A DNA stretch of 64,000 nucleotides from Advenella kashmirensis W13003 (GTDB lineage Bacteria; Pseudomonadota; Gammaproteobacteria; Burkholderiales; Burkholderiaceae_B): NCBI RefSeq assembly GCF_000506985.1, contig NZ_KI650979.1:1550710-1614709 (forward strand). The letters run 5' to 3'. Position 1 is the first letter of the stretch. Every line of letters starts with the position of its first letter. The notes under the pieces were generated by a model that worked only from the letters and a program-made list of their open reading frames with translations, had not been told where the DNA came from and did not search any database. This document shows, one piece after another, positions 7,758 to 15,225 of this stretch. The position numbers and the translations under genes are program-made.

Positions 7758-8627
7758 ATGGCAATCACATACGAATTGATCAAACAGGTCACCGCGCAGC
7801 TTTATGAACGCTCGCTCAAGCAAATTCCCGATGATACACGTCAGGCTCTGGTGGAGGCGGGGGCGCGCGAGACCAATGAAACCGGTCGCAGAACTTTGCA
7901 GATAATGGTTGAGAGCGCCGATGCCGCACGCCGCAAGCAATCGCTGGTCTGCTCCGACTCAGGGGTGCCAGTCTATTTCATGCAGATCGGCACGCAGGCG
8001 CGTTTTGAAGGCAATGTAAAACAGGCCATTGACGATGGCTTTGCTGAACTGGTCACGACGATCGACCCGCCCCTGCTGCCGCACGTAACCAACCCCCTGA
8101 CGCTGGAGCGCGGCTACAAGGGCAAGGGGATGCCGATCACGACGTTCGATCTGGTTGACGGTGCGGATTATATCGATATCACCTGTTCGCCCAAAGCATT
8201 GGGGTCGGGGCGCTGGGCTGCACTGGAGATATTCAGTTTTCCCGATTTGCCGACAATAGAAAACTTCGTGATGGAAACGGTGCTCAAGGCCGGATCCCAG
8301 CCCTGTCCCCCGGTTGTTATCGGCGTAGGCATTGGCGGCTCGTTTGATTATGCAGCTAAGATGGCCAAAGAAGCGACGCTGCGAAAGATCGGTACGGTCA
8401 ACAGCGAGCCGATCCTGGTCGAAATGGAAGCGCGCCTGCTGCAGCGGATCAATAAAACCGGTTTTGGACCGATGGGCACCGGCGGTGACAGTACCTCTAT
8501 GGCCGTGCATATCAATTATTCTGCCGGGCATGGATTCACGCCGGTGGCGGTCTGTTTCAACTGCTGGATCAACCGTCGTACCCGAGCGCGTTGCTATAAC
8601 GATGGTCGTGTCGAAATATTGGAGTGA
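7758..8627 (+). CDS. class I fumarate hydratase/tartrate dehydratase-type alpha subunit
   Basis: A 289-residue iron-sulphur hydro-lyase alpha subunit. Cysteines that can hold the labile [4Fe-4S] cluster are visible: C65 (LVCSDSG), C183 (SQPCPP) and C266/C269 (VCFNCW). The glycine-rich GVGIGGSFD and GTGGDST segments are typical of the family. It resembles the heterodimeric fumarases and TtdA, about 290-300 residues. Class I fumarases are known to hydrate mesaconate to (S)-citramalate, which fits the CoA-transferase and lyase upstream. Fumarate and L-tartrate are alternative substrates. The beta subunit gene follows after 6 bp. Confidence 0.88.
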   Translation: MAITYELIKQVTAQLYERSLKQIPDDTRQALVEAGARETNETGRRTLQIMVESADAARRKQSLVCSDSGVPVYFMQIGTQARFEGNVKQAIDDGFAELVTTIDPPLLPHVTNPLTLERGYKGKGMPITTFDLVDGADYIDITCSPKALGSGRWAALEIFSFPDLPTIENFVMETVLKAGSQPCPPVVIGVGIGGSFDYAAKMAKEATLRKIGTVNSEPILVEMEARLLQRINKTGFGPMGTGGDSTSMAVHINYSAGHGFTPVAVCFNCWINRRTRARCYNDGRVEILE

Positions 8628-8633
8628 ACGGAT

Positions 8634-9227
8634 ATGAGTATCACCACCCATCGCATGACATTCCCCCTGACGGCTGCGGATGCGCGTACGTTGCGAGCCG
8701 GCGATCAGGTCATTATTGACGGTGAGATTATTATTACCGCCGGGCTGCCGACCCACGCAAGGTTTCTGGACTGCCTGGATGACAAGGAGCCGTTTCCGAT
8801 GGATTTGCATGGCGCGTCGTTATTTCATCTGGGCAGCTATAGCCGGGAGACCGACGGGCAGTTTGAAATCCTGTATGTCAATCCGACGACCAGCACGCGT
8901 TTCAACCCGCATATGCCGCGGCTGATCCGGGAGCTGGAGCTGCATGCGACCGGTGGCAAGGGGGGATTGGACGAGGCCAGTGCGAAAGCCATGCAGGAAG
9001 CCGGTTGCGTGTATTTGTCTTTTCTCGGCGGGGGCTGCACACTGCTGAGCGAAGCGATCGAAGAAGTGCTGGAAGTGGGCTGGCGCGATATGCTGACGCA
9101 TTATCGTGTGGTCAGGCTGCGCGTCAAGGGGCTGGGGCCGGTCACGGTGGGAATCGATGCGCATGGCAATAATCTTTACACGCAAATTCGTGACGCTGCA
9201 CGAGAACAACTGAAAGCACAATCGTGA
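8634..9227 (+). CDS. class I fumarate hydratase/tartrate dehydratase-type beta subunit
   Basis: A 197-residue partner of the preceding alpha subunit, corresponding to the C-terminal swivelling domain of single-chain class I fumarases and to TtdB (about 200 residues). Recognisable segments are GDQVIIDGEIIITAG near the N-terminus, DLHGASLFHLGS, and YLSFLGGGCTLLSEAIEEV. The closing portion (RVKGLGPVTVGIDAHGNNL) matches the family. The short spacing from the alpha gene implies fixed stoichiometry. It appears to be the last gene of the operon. Confidence 0.87.
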   Translation: MSITTHRMTFPLTAADARTLRAGDQVIIDGEIIITAGLPTHARFLDCLDDKEPFPMDLHGASLFHLGSYSRETDGQFEILYVNPTTSTRFNPHMPRLIRELELHATGGKGGLDEASAKAMQEAGCVYLSFLGGGCTLLSEAIEEVLEVGWRDMLTHYRVVRLRVKGLGPVTVGIDAHGNNLYTQIRDAAREQLKAQS

Positions 9228-9375
9228 TGTTGTTTGCGGTGGATCGATGCCTTCGTTGCATCCGAAACCCTCTTGCATGGGTTGCAGTATCACTGCCGGG
9301 TATTCATTCGTCATTCGCGGTAAGATGACGATAGGCCAGCCCTGCGGGGTGCGCCGAATGCACAAGGAGGCGGCG

Positions 9376-9765
9376 ATGAAGAAAAATCCTGTTCAAACCA
9401 AACGTGTATACGATGAACCGGCCGCAAGCGATGGCTACCGTGTACTGGTGGATCGCCTGTGGCCGCGGGGGGTGAAGAAAACGGATTTGAAATACGATCT
9501 TTGGCTCAAGGACATTACGCCCAGCAGCTCGTTGCGCAAATGGGTCCATGAAGACAAGACGCGATGGGCCGAGTTTACGAAACGTTATTGCGCTGAGCTA
9601 GACACAGAACCTGACGCCGTCGACCTGTTGCTGGACAAGGCCCGCCACGGATGCGTTACCTTGCTGTATGCGACGAAGGACGAGTCGCACAATCATGCGA
9701 ACGTGCTGCGCGATTATTTGATTTCCCACCTGAATGATTCTGATCATTCGGATTCGGAGCGTTAG
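9376..9765 (+). CDS. DUF488-family protein (YeaO-like)
   Basis: A 129-residue cytosolic protein with the DUF488 core: RVYDEPAASDGYRVLVDRLWPRGV at residues 9-32 and WVHEDKTRWAEFTKRY further on. The ATG at 9376 has AAGGAGG at ideal spacing; in-frame ATGs further upstream do not, and family proteins are about 115-130 residues. The function is not established. It stands alone between the hydratase operon and the convergent IclR gene. I see no strong promoter or terminator around it. Confidence 0.85.
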   Translation: MKKNPVQTKRVYDEPAASDGYRVLVDRLWPRGVKKTDLKYDLWLKDITPSSSLRKWVHEDKTRWAEFTKRYCAELDTEPDAVDLLLDKARHGCVTLLYATKDESHNHANVLRDYLISHLNDSDHSDSER

Positions 9766-9808
9766 TTGTACAGGTATGCATGCCCCGTGTGCCGATGCCA
9801 GTGCGGCA

Positions 9809-10561
9809 TCAGCTGCGTGAGCGATAGCCAAGCAATGACGAAATTTTTTCAGCAGCAGTAATAATGGTCGGCGCCAGATTATGCATGATGCGGGGTTTCA
9901 GCCTGTCTGCGGGTCCCGATACGCCAAGAGCTGCGATCACTCTGCCCGACCCGTCGCGTATGGGAGCAGCAACGCCGCATACTTGTTCGCGCCATTCTCC
10001 GATATTGACCGCAAAACCCTGAAGACGCACGCGTTCGAGTTCGCTATCGAGTTGCTGTGGGCGTGTCATACTCTTGGAGGTGTAGGCGGAAAGCGCGATT
10101 TTTACGGATTCCAACGTTGCGGCGTCGGACCAGGCCAACTGTGCTTTTCCTGTTGCAACACATTGGGCAGGTGCTCGCCCGCCAACGGTGGTGTATGCGC
10201 GAACAGGCTGGGGACTGTCAATTTTTGCCAGATACAATACCTCTATCCCATCCAGGGTAGAAAGGTGCACCGTTTCCGATGTTTCCGTAGCGAGTGCTTT
10301 CATGAACGGGTCGGCGACATGCCGGACATCCAGTCGCCCAAAAACGTGGGACCCCAGCTCCCATAACTTCATTGTCAGTTCGTAGCGCCCGGTATCCGCG
10401 ACATTCCGGGCAAAGCCCTGATGAACAAGGCCTTGCAGCAATCGGTGAACATTGCTTTTTGTCAACTGCAGTTCACTTGCCAGTTCCGTTACACCGCAGG
10501 CCTGTTCGCTGCGCGCCAGCGTTTCCAGAAGGACAAGCCCTTTCAGAAATGTTTTATCCAT
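9809..10561 (-). CDS. IclR-family transcriptional regulator
   Basis: A 250-residue regulator with an N-terminal winged helix-turn-helix (residues 4-65; CGVTELASELQLTKSNVHRLLQ) and a C-terminal GAF-like effector domain (about 80-245; VAAPIRDGSGRVIAALGVSGP). It is divergent from the TctCBA operon, with a 283-bp gap unusually rich in inverted repeats. It is therefore the probable repressor or activator of that operon, and its effector should be the imported acid or a product. Confidence 0.9.
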   Translation of the reverse strand: MDKTFLKGLVLLETLARSEQACGVTELASELQLTKSNVHRLLQGLVHQGFARNVADTGRYELTMKLWELGSHVFGRLDVRHVADPFMKALATETSETVHLSTLDGIEVLYLAKIDSPQPVRAYTTVGGRAPAQCVATGKAQLAWSDAATLESVKIALSAYTSKSMTRPQQLDSELERVRLQGFAVNIGEWREQVCGVAAPIRDGSGRVIAALGVSGPADRLKPRIMHNLAPTIITAAEKISSLLGYRSRS

Positions 10562-10646
10562 ACTTTTACCAGTAAGTGAGCCAATGAGGCTCAGTAATTT
10601 TTATATAGTGTAATAGTATATCAAATACTGGAACAACAATAATATA

Positions 10647-10686
10647 CTCCTCCGCTGAGGAGATTGATACCAATCGGAATCTCCTC
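10647..10686. promoter_or_regulatory. two mutually exclusive stem-forming repeats
   Basis: CTCCTC (10647-10652) pairs with GAGGAG (10657-10662). The same GAGGAG extended to GAGGAGATT (10657-10665) pairs perfectly with AATCTCCTC (10678-10686). The shared arm means only one stem can form at a time in RNA. As DNA the arrangement gives overlapping dyads for a regulator. It lies in the iclR-tctC divergent region. Confidence 0.45.
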
Positions 10687-10690
10687 GTGG

Positions 10691-10721
10691 CAAACAGGCC
10701 GCATTTCCCTATTCCTGTTTG
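10691..10721. promoter_or_regulatory. inverted repeat in the iclR-tctC gap
   Basis: CAAACAGG (10691-10698) and CCTGTTTG (10714-10721) are perfect 8-bp arms separated by 15 bp. No T tract follows. It is a candidate regulator site between the divergent promoters. Confidence 0.4.
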
Positions 10722-10765
10722 TGCAAAATCGAACCCTGTAACGGGTAACCCCTAATGACAATTAG

Positions 10766-10813
10766 TTGACTTTTTCTACTAGTCGTGTTCTTATTTATTC
10801 TTAAAATAAGAAC
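10766..10813 (+). promoter_or_regulatory. promoter of tctCBA with overlapping 27-bp operator-like dyad
   Basis: TTGACT (10766-10771) and TCTTAT (10789-10794) are 17 bp apart. The -10 lies inside a dyad with perfect 10-bp arms, GTTCTTATTT (10787-10796) and AAATAAGAAC (10804-10813). A repressor at this site would block initiation. The IclR product encoded divergently is the obvious candidate. Confidence 0.5.
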
Positions 10814-10844
10814 GATGTTCCAAATAATGAAACAGGAGGATAAG

Positions 10845-11840
10845 ATGGATTTACGCATCAAATGCTGGGCAGGGTGGGCTTTTGTTCTGTCAGTCGTCAT
10901 GTTTAGCGGGCTTGATGCCCAGATGGTATATGCGGCCGATGATACATTTCCAAGCAAACCAATCACAATCGTCGTCCATACCGGAGCGGGATCGTCGACT
11001 GATATTTTTGCCAGAGAACTGGCGCAAAGCGCCGGCAAGGTATTCGGTAAACCGGTAGTCGTGGTTAACCGGCCCGGCGGCAGCGGGGCGACCCAAATGG
11101 CATTCATCAAATCTGCCGCGCCGGACGGATATACCGTTGGCGTAAATACGGCTTCACATTTGACTGCAATGCAGACCAACCTGAAAGGTGTTTACAAGTG
11201 GCAGGATTTTTCCTGGATCACTCTGAACCAGCTCGATCCATATATCACGGTTGTGGCGGCGGATAGTCCATACAAGACCATGAAAGATTTGGTAGAGGCC
11301 GGAAAAAAAGAAGGAGTCAATCTGAAAGTCGGGGGTTTTGGTACTGTCGGAGCGGCACACAATATCGCTTTCAACTTGCTTGCAGACAAGGCAAAGATGC
11401 CTTTTACCTGGGTCAGCTACACGGGGGGACCGCAAGCGATGACTGCGCTGCTGGGAAAACATATTGACGTTGTCAATACCAATCCAGGGCCGGCGTTGCA
11501 GTTTGCCGAGGCAGGTCGTATACGTATTCTCGGTATCCTGGATGACACGCGCGCTGACTCCCTGCCGCAGGTGCCGACTTATGCGGAAGCAGGTTACCCG
11601 GTAGATTCATCATGGAAGCAGATTCGAGGTATTTTCGGTCCCAAAGAGATACCGGCAGAGATTCAGAAAAAGCTGGCAGATGGCTTTTTCAAAGCCATGC
11701 AGACACCTGCCTTTCAGAAGTACATGAAAGAAACAGCCCAGATCGCCGGAACCCAGGGGCCGACAGAATATCCGGCATTCGTTGAGAAAATGGATGGTAT
11801 CGGAAGCGATTGGCTCAAAAAACTGGGACTTGCCAAATGA
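10845..11840 (+). CDS. tctC: TctC-type substrate-binding protein of a tripartite tricarboxylate transporter
   Basis: A 331-residue periplasmic receptor with a signal peptide ending near residue 27 (VYA). The start at 10845 has AGGAGG; earlier in-frame methionines lack a site. Family segments are VVNRPGGSGATQ and APDGYTVGVNT. The first ligand loop reads VHTGAGSSTD, with the usual P-F/Y-x-x-G-G replaced, so its ligand may differ from those of the other Bug proteins here. It is followed directly by TctB (4-bp overlap) and TctA, making this the only complete tripartite transporter in the window. Confidence 0.92.
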   Translation: MDLRIKCWAGWAFVLSVVMFSGLDAQMVYAADDTFPSKPITIVVHTGAGSSTDIFARELAQSAGKVFGKPVVVVNRPGGSGATQMAFIKSAAPDGYTVGVNTASHLTAMQTNLKGVYKWQDFSWITLNQLDPYITVVAADSPYKTMKDLVEAGKKEGVNLKVGGFGTVGAAHNIAFNLLADKAKMPFTWVSYTGGPQAMTALLGKHIDVVNTNPGPALQFAEAGRIRILGILDDTRADSLPQVPTYAEAGYPVDSSWKQIRGIFGPKEIPAEIQKKLADGFFKAMQTPAFQKYMKETAQIAGTQGPTEYPAFVEKMDGIGSDWLKKLGLAK

Positions 11841-12319
11841 ATAGCCAGGTCAACGCGAATACGGCATCGGTTGTCTATCGCTGCCCCAGTATCAGTGAAA
11901 AAAGTGCAACCCGGGTTATTGCCATTTTATGCCTGCTGGTTTTCGCCTGCACTGCCTGGTTAAGCCTGGGATTCCAGGCGCCGCTCAATCCGGTGGATGT
12001 GGGGCCGGGAAAAGTGCCGTTGCTCGCTTCGTGCCTGGGCATGGTCTGCAGCATCGTGTTGTTTGCAGAGGCCCGGCGGCTTGATTCGGACGTCCAGCTG
12101 CATCGTCCTGCAGCGGTGGCATCCGGTGTGCTGGTGATGACTGCCTATGTTTTGCTTATCCCTATCGCCGGTTTCTATTTGGTTTCTGTTTTTGCGGTCC
12201 CGCTTCTTATGGTGGTGGGAGGTGAGCGGCGTTGGTCGCGTCTGATCCTGTGTGCTGCGGGGTTTGTGATTTTTATTTATCTATGCTTTGAGCAATTGCT
12301 TGGCGTGCAGTTCCCCTAG
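11837..12319 (+). CDS. tctB: TctB-family small membrane subunit
   Basis: A 160-residue inner-membrane protein with four hydrophobic segments (about residues 26-48, 58-75, 90-115 and 118-150), the normal TctB topology. The ATG overlaps the tctC stop (ATGA). It pairs with the large TctA permease in sodium- or proton-driven uptake of carboxylates delivered by TctC. Sequence in this family is weakly conserved, and the assignment rests on size, topology and position. Confidence 0.88.
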   Translation: MNSQVNANTASVVYRCPSISEKSATRVIAILCLLVFACTAWLSLGFQAPLNPVDVGPGKVPLLASCLGMVCSIVLFAEARRLDSDVQLHRPAAVASGVLVMTAYVLLIPIAGFYLVSVFAVPLLMVVGGERRWSRLILCAAGFVIFIYLCFEQLLGVQFP

Positions 12320-12329
12320 GAGCAATAAC

Positions 12330-13826
12330 ATGATTTCAGACTTGATCAACGGATTCGGACTTGTATTGCATCCGTACGTTCTTCTTGCCCTTATGGGCGG
12401 GACGCTCATCGGTTATCTGATTGGCGCCATGCCAGGGCTGGGTCCCAGCCTGGGGGTCGCTTTGCTCGTGCCGTTTACGTATGGTATTGACCCCGTCATT
12501 GCGATGGTTGCACTGGTTAGCCTGTATATGGCGGCAGAATACGGCGGTGCCATTACCGCCATATTGCTCAATACCCCCGGCACTGCCGCAGCGGTTGCAA
12601 CCGCATGGGACGGTTATCCGATGGCACGACGCGGGGATGCCGGGTTCGCCTTACACATTTCGATCATCAGTTCCGGCATCGGCGCACTTCTGAGTGCGGT
12701 GCTGCTGATCGTCACCGCAGTTCCGTTATCGGAGTTCGCCCTGGAGTTCGGTCCGACCGAGTATTGCGCGCTGGGCATTTTCGGTCTGAGTCTGGTGACC
12801 AGTCTGGGAGGCAGATCTCCGTTGCGCGGACTGCTTGCATTGTGTATCGGTATTATGTTTGCCGTGATCGGCATGGACCCTGAAAACGGGACACCACGGT
12901 TCGCATTTACTCCGGATCTGTTCGACGGCATTCCGCTAGTGCCCGCGCTGCTCGGTCTGTATGCTATTTCGGAAGCTTTGTTCATGCTTGAAGGTCAGGC
13001 AACGACGGGCCAGGCGATCAAGGTGGATAACGTGCGTTCTGTGCCATGGTCTCGCTATCGGCCGCTGTGGGCCACGATTCTGCGCGGGTCGGGAATCGGC
13101 TATATCATTGGCGTGATACCGGGCGCAGGCGCTTCTATCGCAAGCCTGATTTCCTACAACGAGACAAAACGGGTTGCTCATGACCCTCAGACCTTCGGCC
13201 AGGGAAACCCGAAAGGCGTTGCGGCATCGGAGTCCGCAAACAATTCTGCTGTCTCCGGGGCGCTGGCGCCATTGCTGGCTCTCGGTATACCAGGATCCGC
13301 CACCGCTGCGATCCTGATCGGCGCCCTGATGATTCAGGGTATTCAGCCGGGTCCGCTGCTCTTTGTCAGAAACCCCGAAATTCCTTATTCAATCTTCGCC
13401 TCCCTGATTATCGGTGTGCCGTTGATGGTGATTGTCGGCCTGCTCGGTGCACGGCTGTGGGTAAAGGTCGTGGATATCCCGGCTCCGCTGCTTGCAGCTG
13501 TCGTTACCGCAATATCGATTGTGGGCGCTTACGCATCAGAAAATGCGATGTTCCCTGTGTACATCACACTCGTGTTTGGTTTGCTCGGGTATGTTCTGCG
13601 CAAACTGGACATTCCCCTTGCGCCGATCGTGCTTGCCCTGGTGCTGTTGCCGATGGCCGAGACGAATTATCGTCAGGCGCTGGTGGTGGCCGAAGGCGAC
13701 CATATGATCTTTCTTCATCAGCCTATCACGGTCGTGTTACTGGTCCTTGCACTGCTGTCCTTTCTGGTGCCGCTGATCCGGAAACGCCGTGCCGCATCGG
13801 GAATTGATATGGACGCACCCAAATGA
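12330..13826 (+). CDS. tctA: TctA-family large permease subunit
   Basis: A 498-residue polytopic membrane protein of the normal family length. It carries the conserved glycine-rich segments GALIGYLIGAMPGLGPSLGV-like at residues 20-45 and YIIGVIPGAGASIASLISY near residue 250, forming the two repeat halves. The start at 12330 follows AGGAGC; the longer reading from 12288 overlaps tctB without a site. The last 4 bp overlap the MmgE/PrpD gene, tying transport to metabolism. Confidence 0.93.
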   Translation: MISDLINGFGLVLHPYVLLALMGGTLIGYLIGAMPGLGPSLGVALLVPFTYGIDPVIAMVALVSLYMAAEYGGAITAILLNTPGTAAAVATAWDGYPMARRGDAGFALHISIISSGIGALLSAVLLIVTAVPLSEFALEFGPTEYCALGIFGLSLVTSLGGRSPLRGLLALCIGIMFAVIGMDPENGTPRFAFTPDLFDGIPLVPALLGLYAISEALFMLEGQATTGQAIKVDNVRSVPWSRYRPLWATILRGSGIGYIIGVIPGAGASIASLISYNETKRVAHDPQTFGQGNPKGVAASESANNSAVSGALAPLLALGIPGSATAAILIGALMIQGIQPGPLLFVRNPEIPYSIFASLIIGVPLMVIVGLLGARLWVKVVDIPAPLLAAVVTAISIVGAYASENAMFPVYITLVFGLLGYVLRKLDIPLAPIVLALVLLPMAETNYRQALVVAEGDHMIFLHQPITVVLLVLALLSFLVPLIRKRRAASGIDMDAPK

Positions 13827-15199
13827 GCGATTCCAAACCTGATAGATACATCACGCGGATGCTGGCCGAATGGGCATGCGAAACTGATGTTTCAATGCAG
13901 CCGGAGGATGTCCTTGCCATTGCGCGTCATTCCCTGCTTGACTGGGTCACAATGGTGCTGGCCGGATCGCATGATCCAGCGATCGCCAGGCTGCGCCGAT
14001 ATCTGGATGAAGAAAACGGCGCAGCCGGGCCGGCAACTCTGCTGGCCGGCGGCGCTCGCGTCTCGTCAACGCATGCGGCCCTGATCAATGGAACTGCCGG
14101 CCATGTTCTGGATTTTGATGATGCCCACTTGCCGTCGCGTGTGCATCCGTCGGTGCCGCTGTGGCCCGCCATACTGGCTTTCGGTGAATCGAACGGAGTG
14201 TCGGGAGAAAAGGCGCTTGCTGCATTCGTGGTTGGCGTGGAGGTCCAGACCCGTCTAGCGGCATTAATGGGAGAAAGTCACTACAAACTGGGGTGGCACA
14301 ATACGGCGACGCTTGGCAGCTTTGGTGCTACCGCCGCCGTCGGCTGGTTGCGCGGCCTGACGCCTTTGCAGATGCGTCATGCTTTCGGTATAGCGGCCAG
14401 CCAGGCCGGTGGCTTGAGGGCCGCTTTCGGCACGTCTTGTAAACCGCTGCATGCAGGCAGGGCGGCGTCTCTTGGCCTTTTTGCCAGCGGGCTGGCCGCG
14501 CAGTCGTTCGACGCCGAGCCGAGTATCTTTGATGTCGATGGCGGTTTTCCTGATCTGTACGCCGATCAGACTTTTCCGGACGCGGTGGCGCAGGAGGAAG
14601 GTCATTGGGATATCCGGAATGTGATTTTCAAATATCATGCGTCTTGTTACGGAACCCAGGCCCCCATAGAAGCTGCTCTGCAATTGGGCAAGCCATCTCT
14701 TGAGTCCGTAGGTTCGGTGCGGGTTGGTATAGAGAATCAATATCTGTCGGTCTGCAATATCCAGACACCGGAAACGGCAGCGCAAGCCCGTTTCAGTATC
14801 CGTCATATGGTGGCGCTGGCACTCCACGGGGCGGATACGGCCAGTCAGCAGGCTTTTTCACATGAATGTCTGGCTGATCAGCAGATTGCCGCCTGGCGTG
14901 AGCGAATCACGGTTCAGGGCGATGCAGCGTTGGGACGGGCCAATGCGTGTATCGAAATTGCCTTCACCAACGGATCGACCGAGCGCATCACTGTGGATGC
15001 CAGCCGCCCGGAAAGCGATCTGGAACGACAGCGGCAGCGATTATGTGCGAAGTCCCGTGCGTTGCTGCAGGATCGCTATGCAGCAGATAGTCTGGATGGT
15101 TTGCATGGATTTATTTTGAATCTGGACAACGTTGCTGACATGCGGACCTGGATGGACGATTTTCGCGCCTGGGAGCGCAACAGCCGCCTTATTCAATAA
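13823..15199 (+). CDS. MmgE/PrpD-family enzyme (epimerase/dehydratase/decarboxylase type)
   Basis: A full-length 458-residue member. The N-terminal helical domain carries D97, D100, H102 and H108 (LDFDDAH, then RVHPS), matching the active-site Asp and His region of the family. The C-terminal lid includes KYHASCYGTQAPIEA, where the catalytic Lys is expected. Known activities include 2-methylcitrate dehydratase, cis-aconitate decarboxylase and iminodisuccinate epimerase. Coupling to TctA upstream and to an aspartase/fumarase-type lyase downstream favours an epimerase-plus-lyase route on an amino-dicarboxylate or aminopolycarboxylate. That substrate is inferred. No prpBC genes accompany it, which argues against methylcitrate. 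Confidence 0.88.
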   Translation: MSDSKPDRYITRMLAEWACETDVSMQPEDVLAIARHSLLDWVTMVLAGSHDPAIARLRRYLDEENGAAGPATLLAGGARVSSTHAALINGTAGHVLDFDDAHLPSRVHPSVPLWPAILAFGESNGVSGEKALAAFVVGVEVQTRLAALMGESHYKLGWHNTATLGSFGATAAVGWLRGLTPLQMRHAFGIAASQAGGLRAAFGTSCKPLHAGRAASLGLFASGLAAQSFDAEPSIFDVDGGFPDLYADQTFPDAVAQEEGHWDIRNVIFKYHASCYGTQAPIEAALQLGKPSLESVGSVRVGIENQYLSVCNIQTPETAAQARFSIRHMVALALHGADTASQQAFSHECLADQQIAAWRERITVQGDAALGRANACIEIAFTNGSTERITVDASRPESDLERQRQRLCAKSRALLQDRYAADSLDGLHGFILNLDNVADMRTWMDDFRAWERNSRLIQ

Positions 15200-15225
15200 C
15201 ATAGTAAATACGCAGGAGAATGAAA

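Noticed and set aside
7758-9227. Housekeeping fumarase of the citric acid cycle
   Set aside because: The operon setting with a Bug receptor, CoA-transferase and lyase argues for a catabolic hydratase, though fumarate activity cannot be excluded.
13823-15199. prpD of the methylcitrate cycle
   Set aside because: No prpB, prpC or acnD-type genes adjoin; the partner is a lyase of another superfamily.
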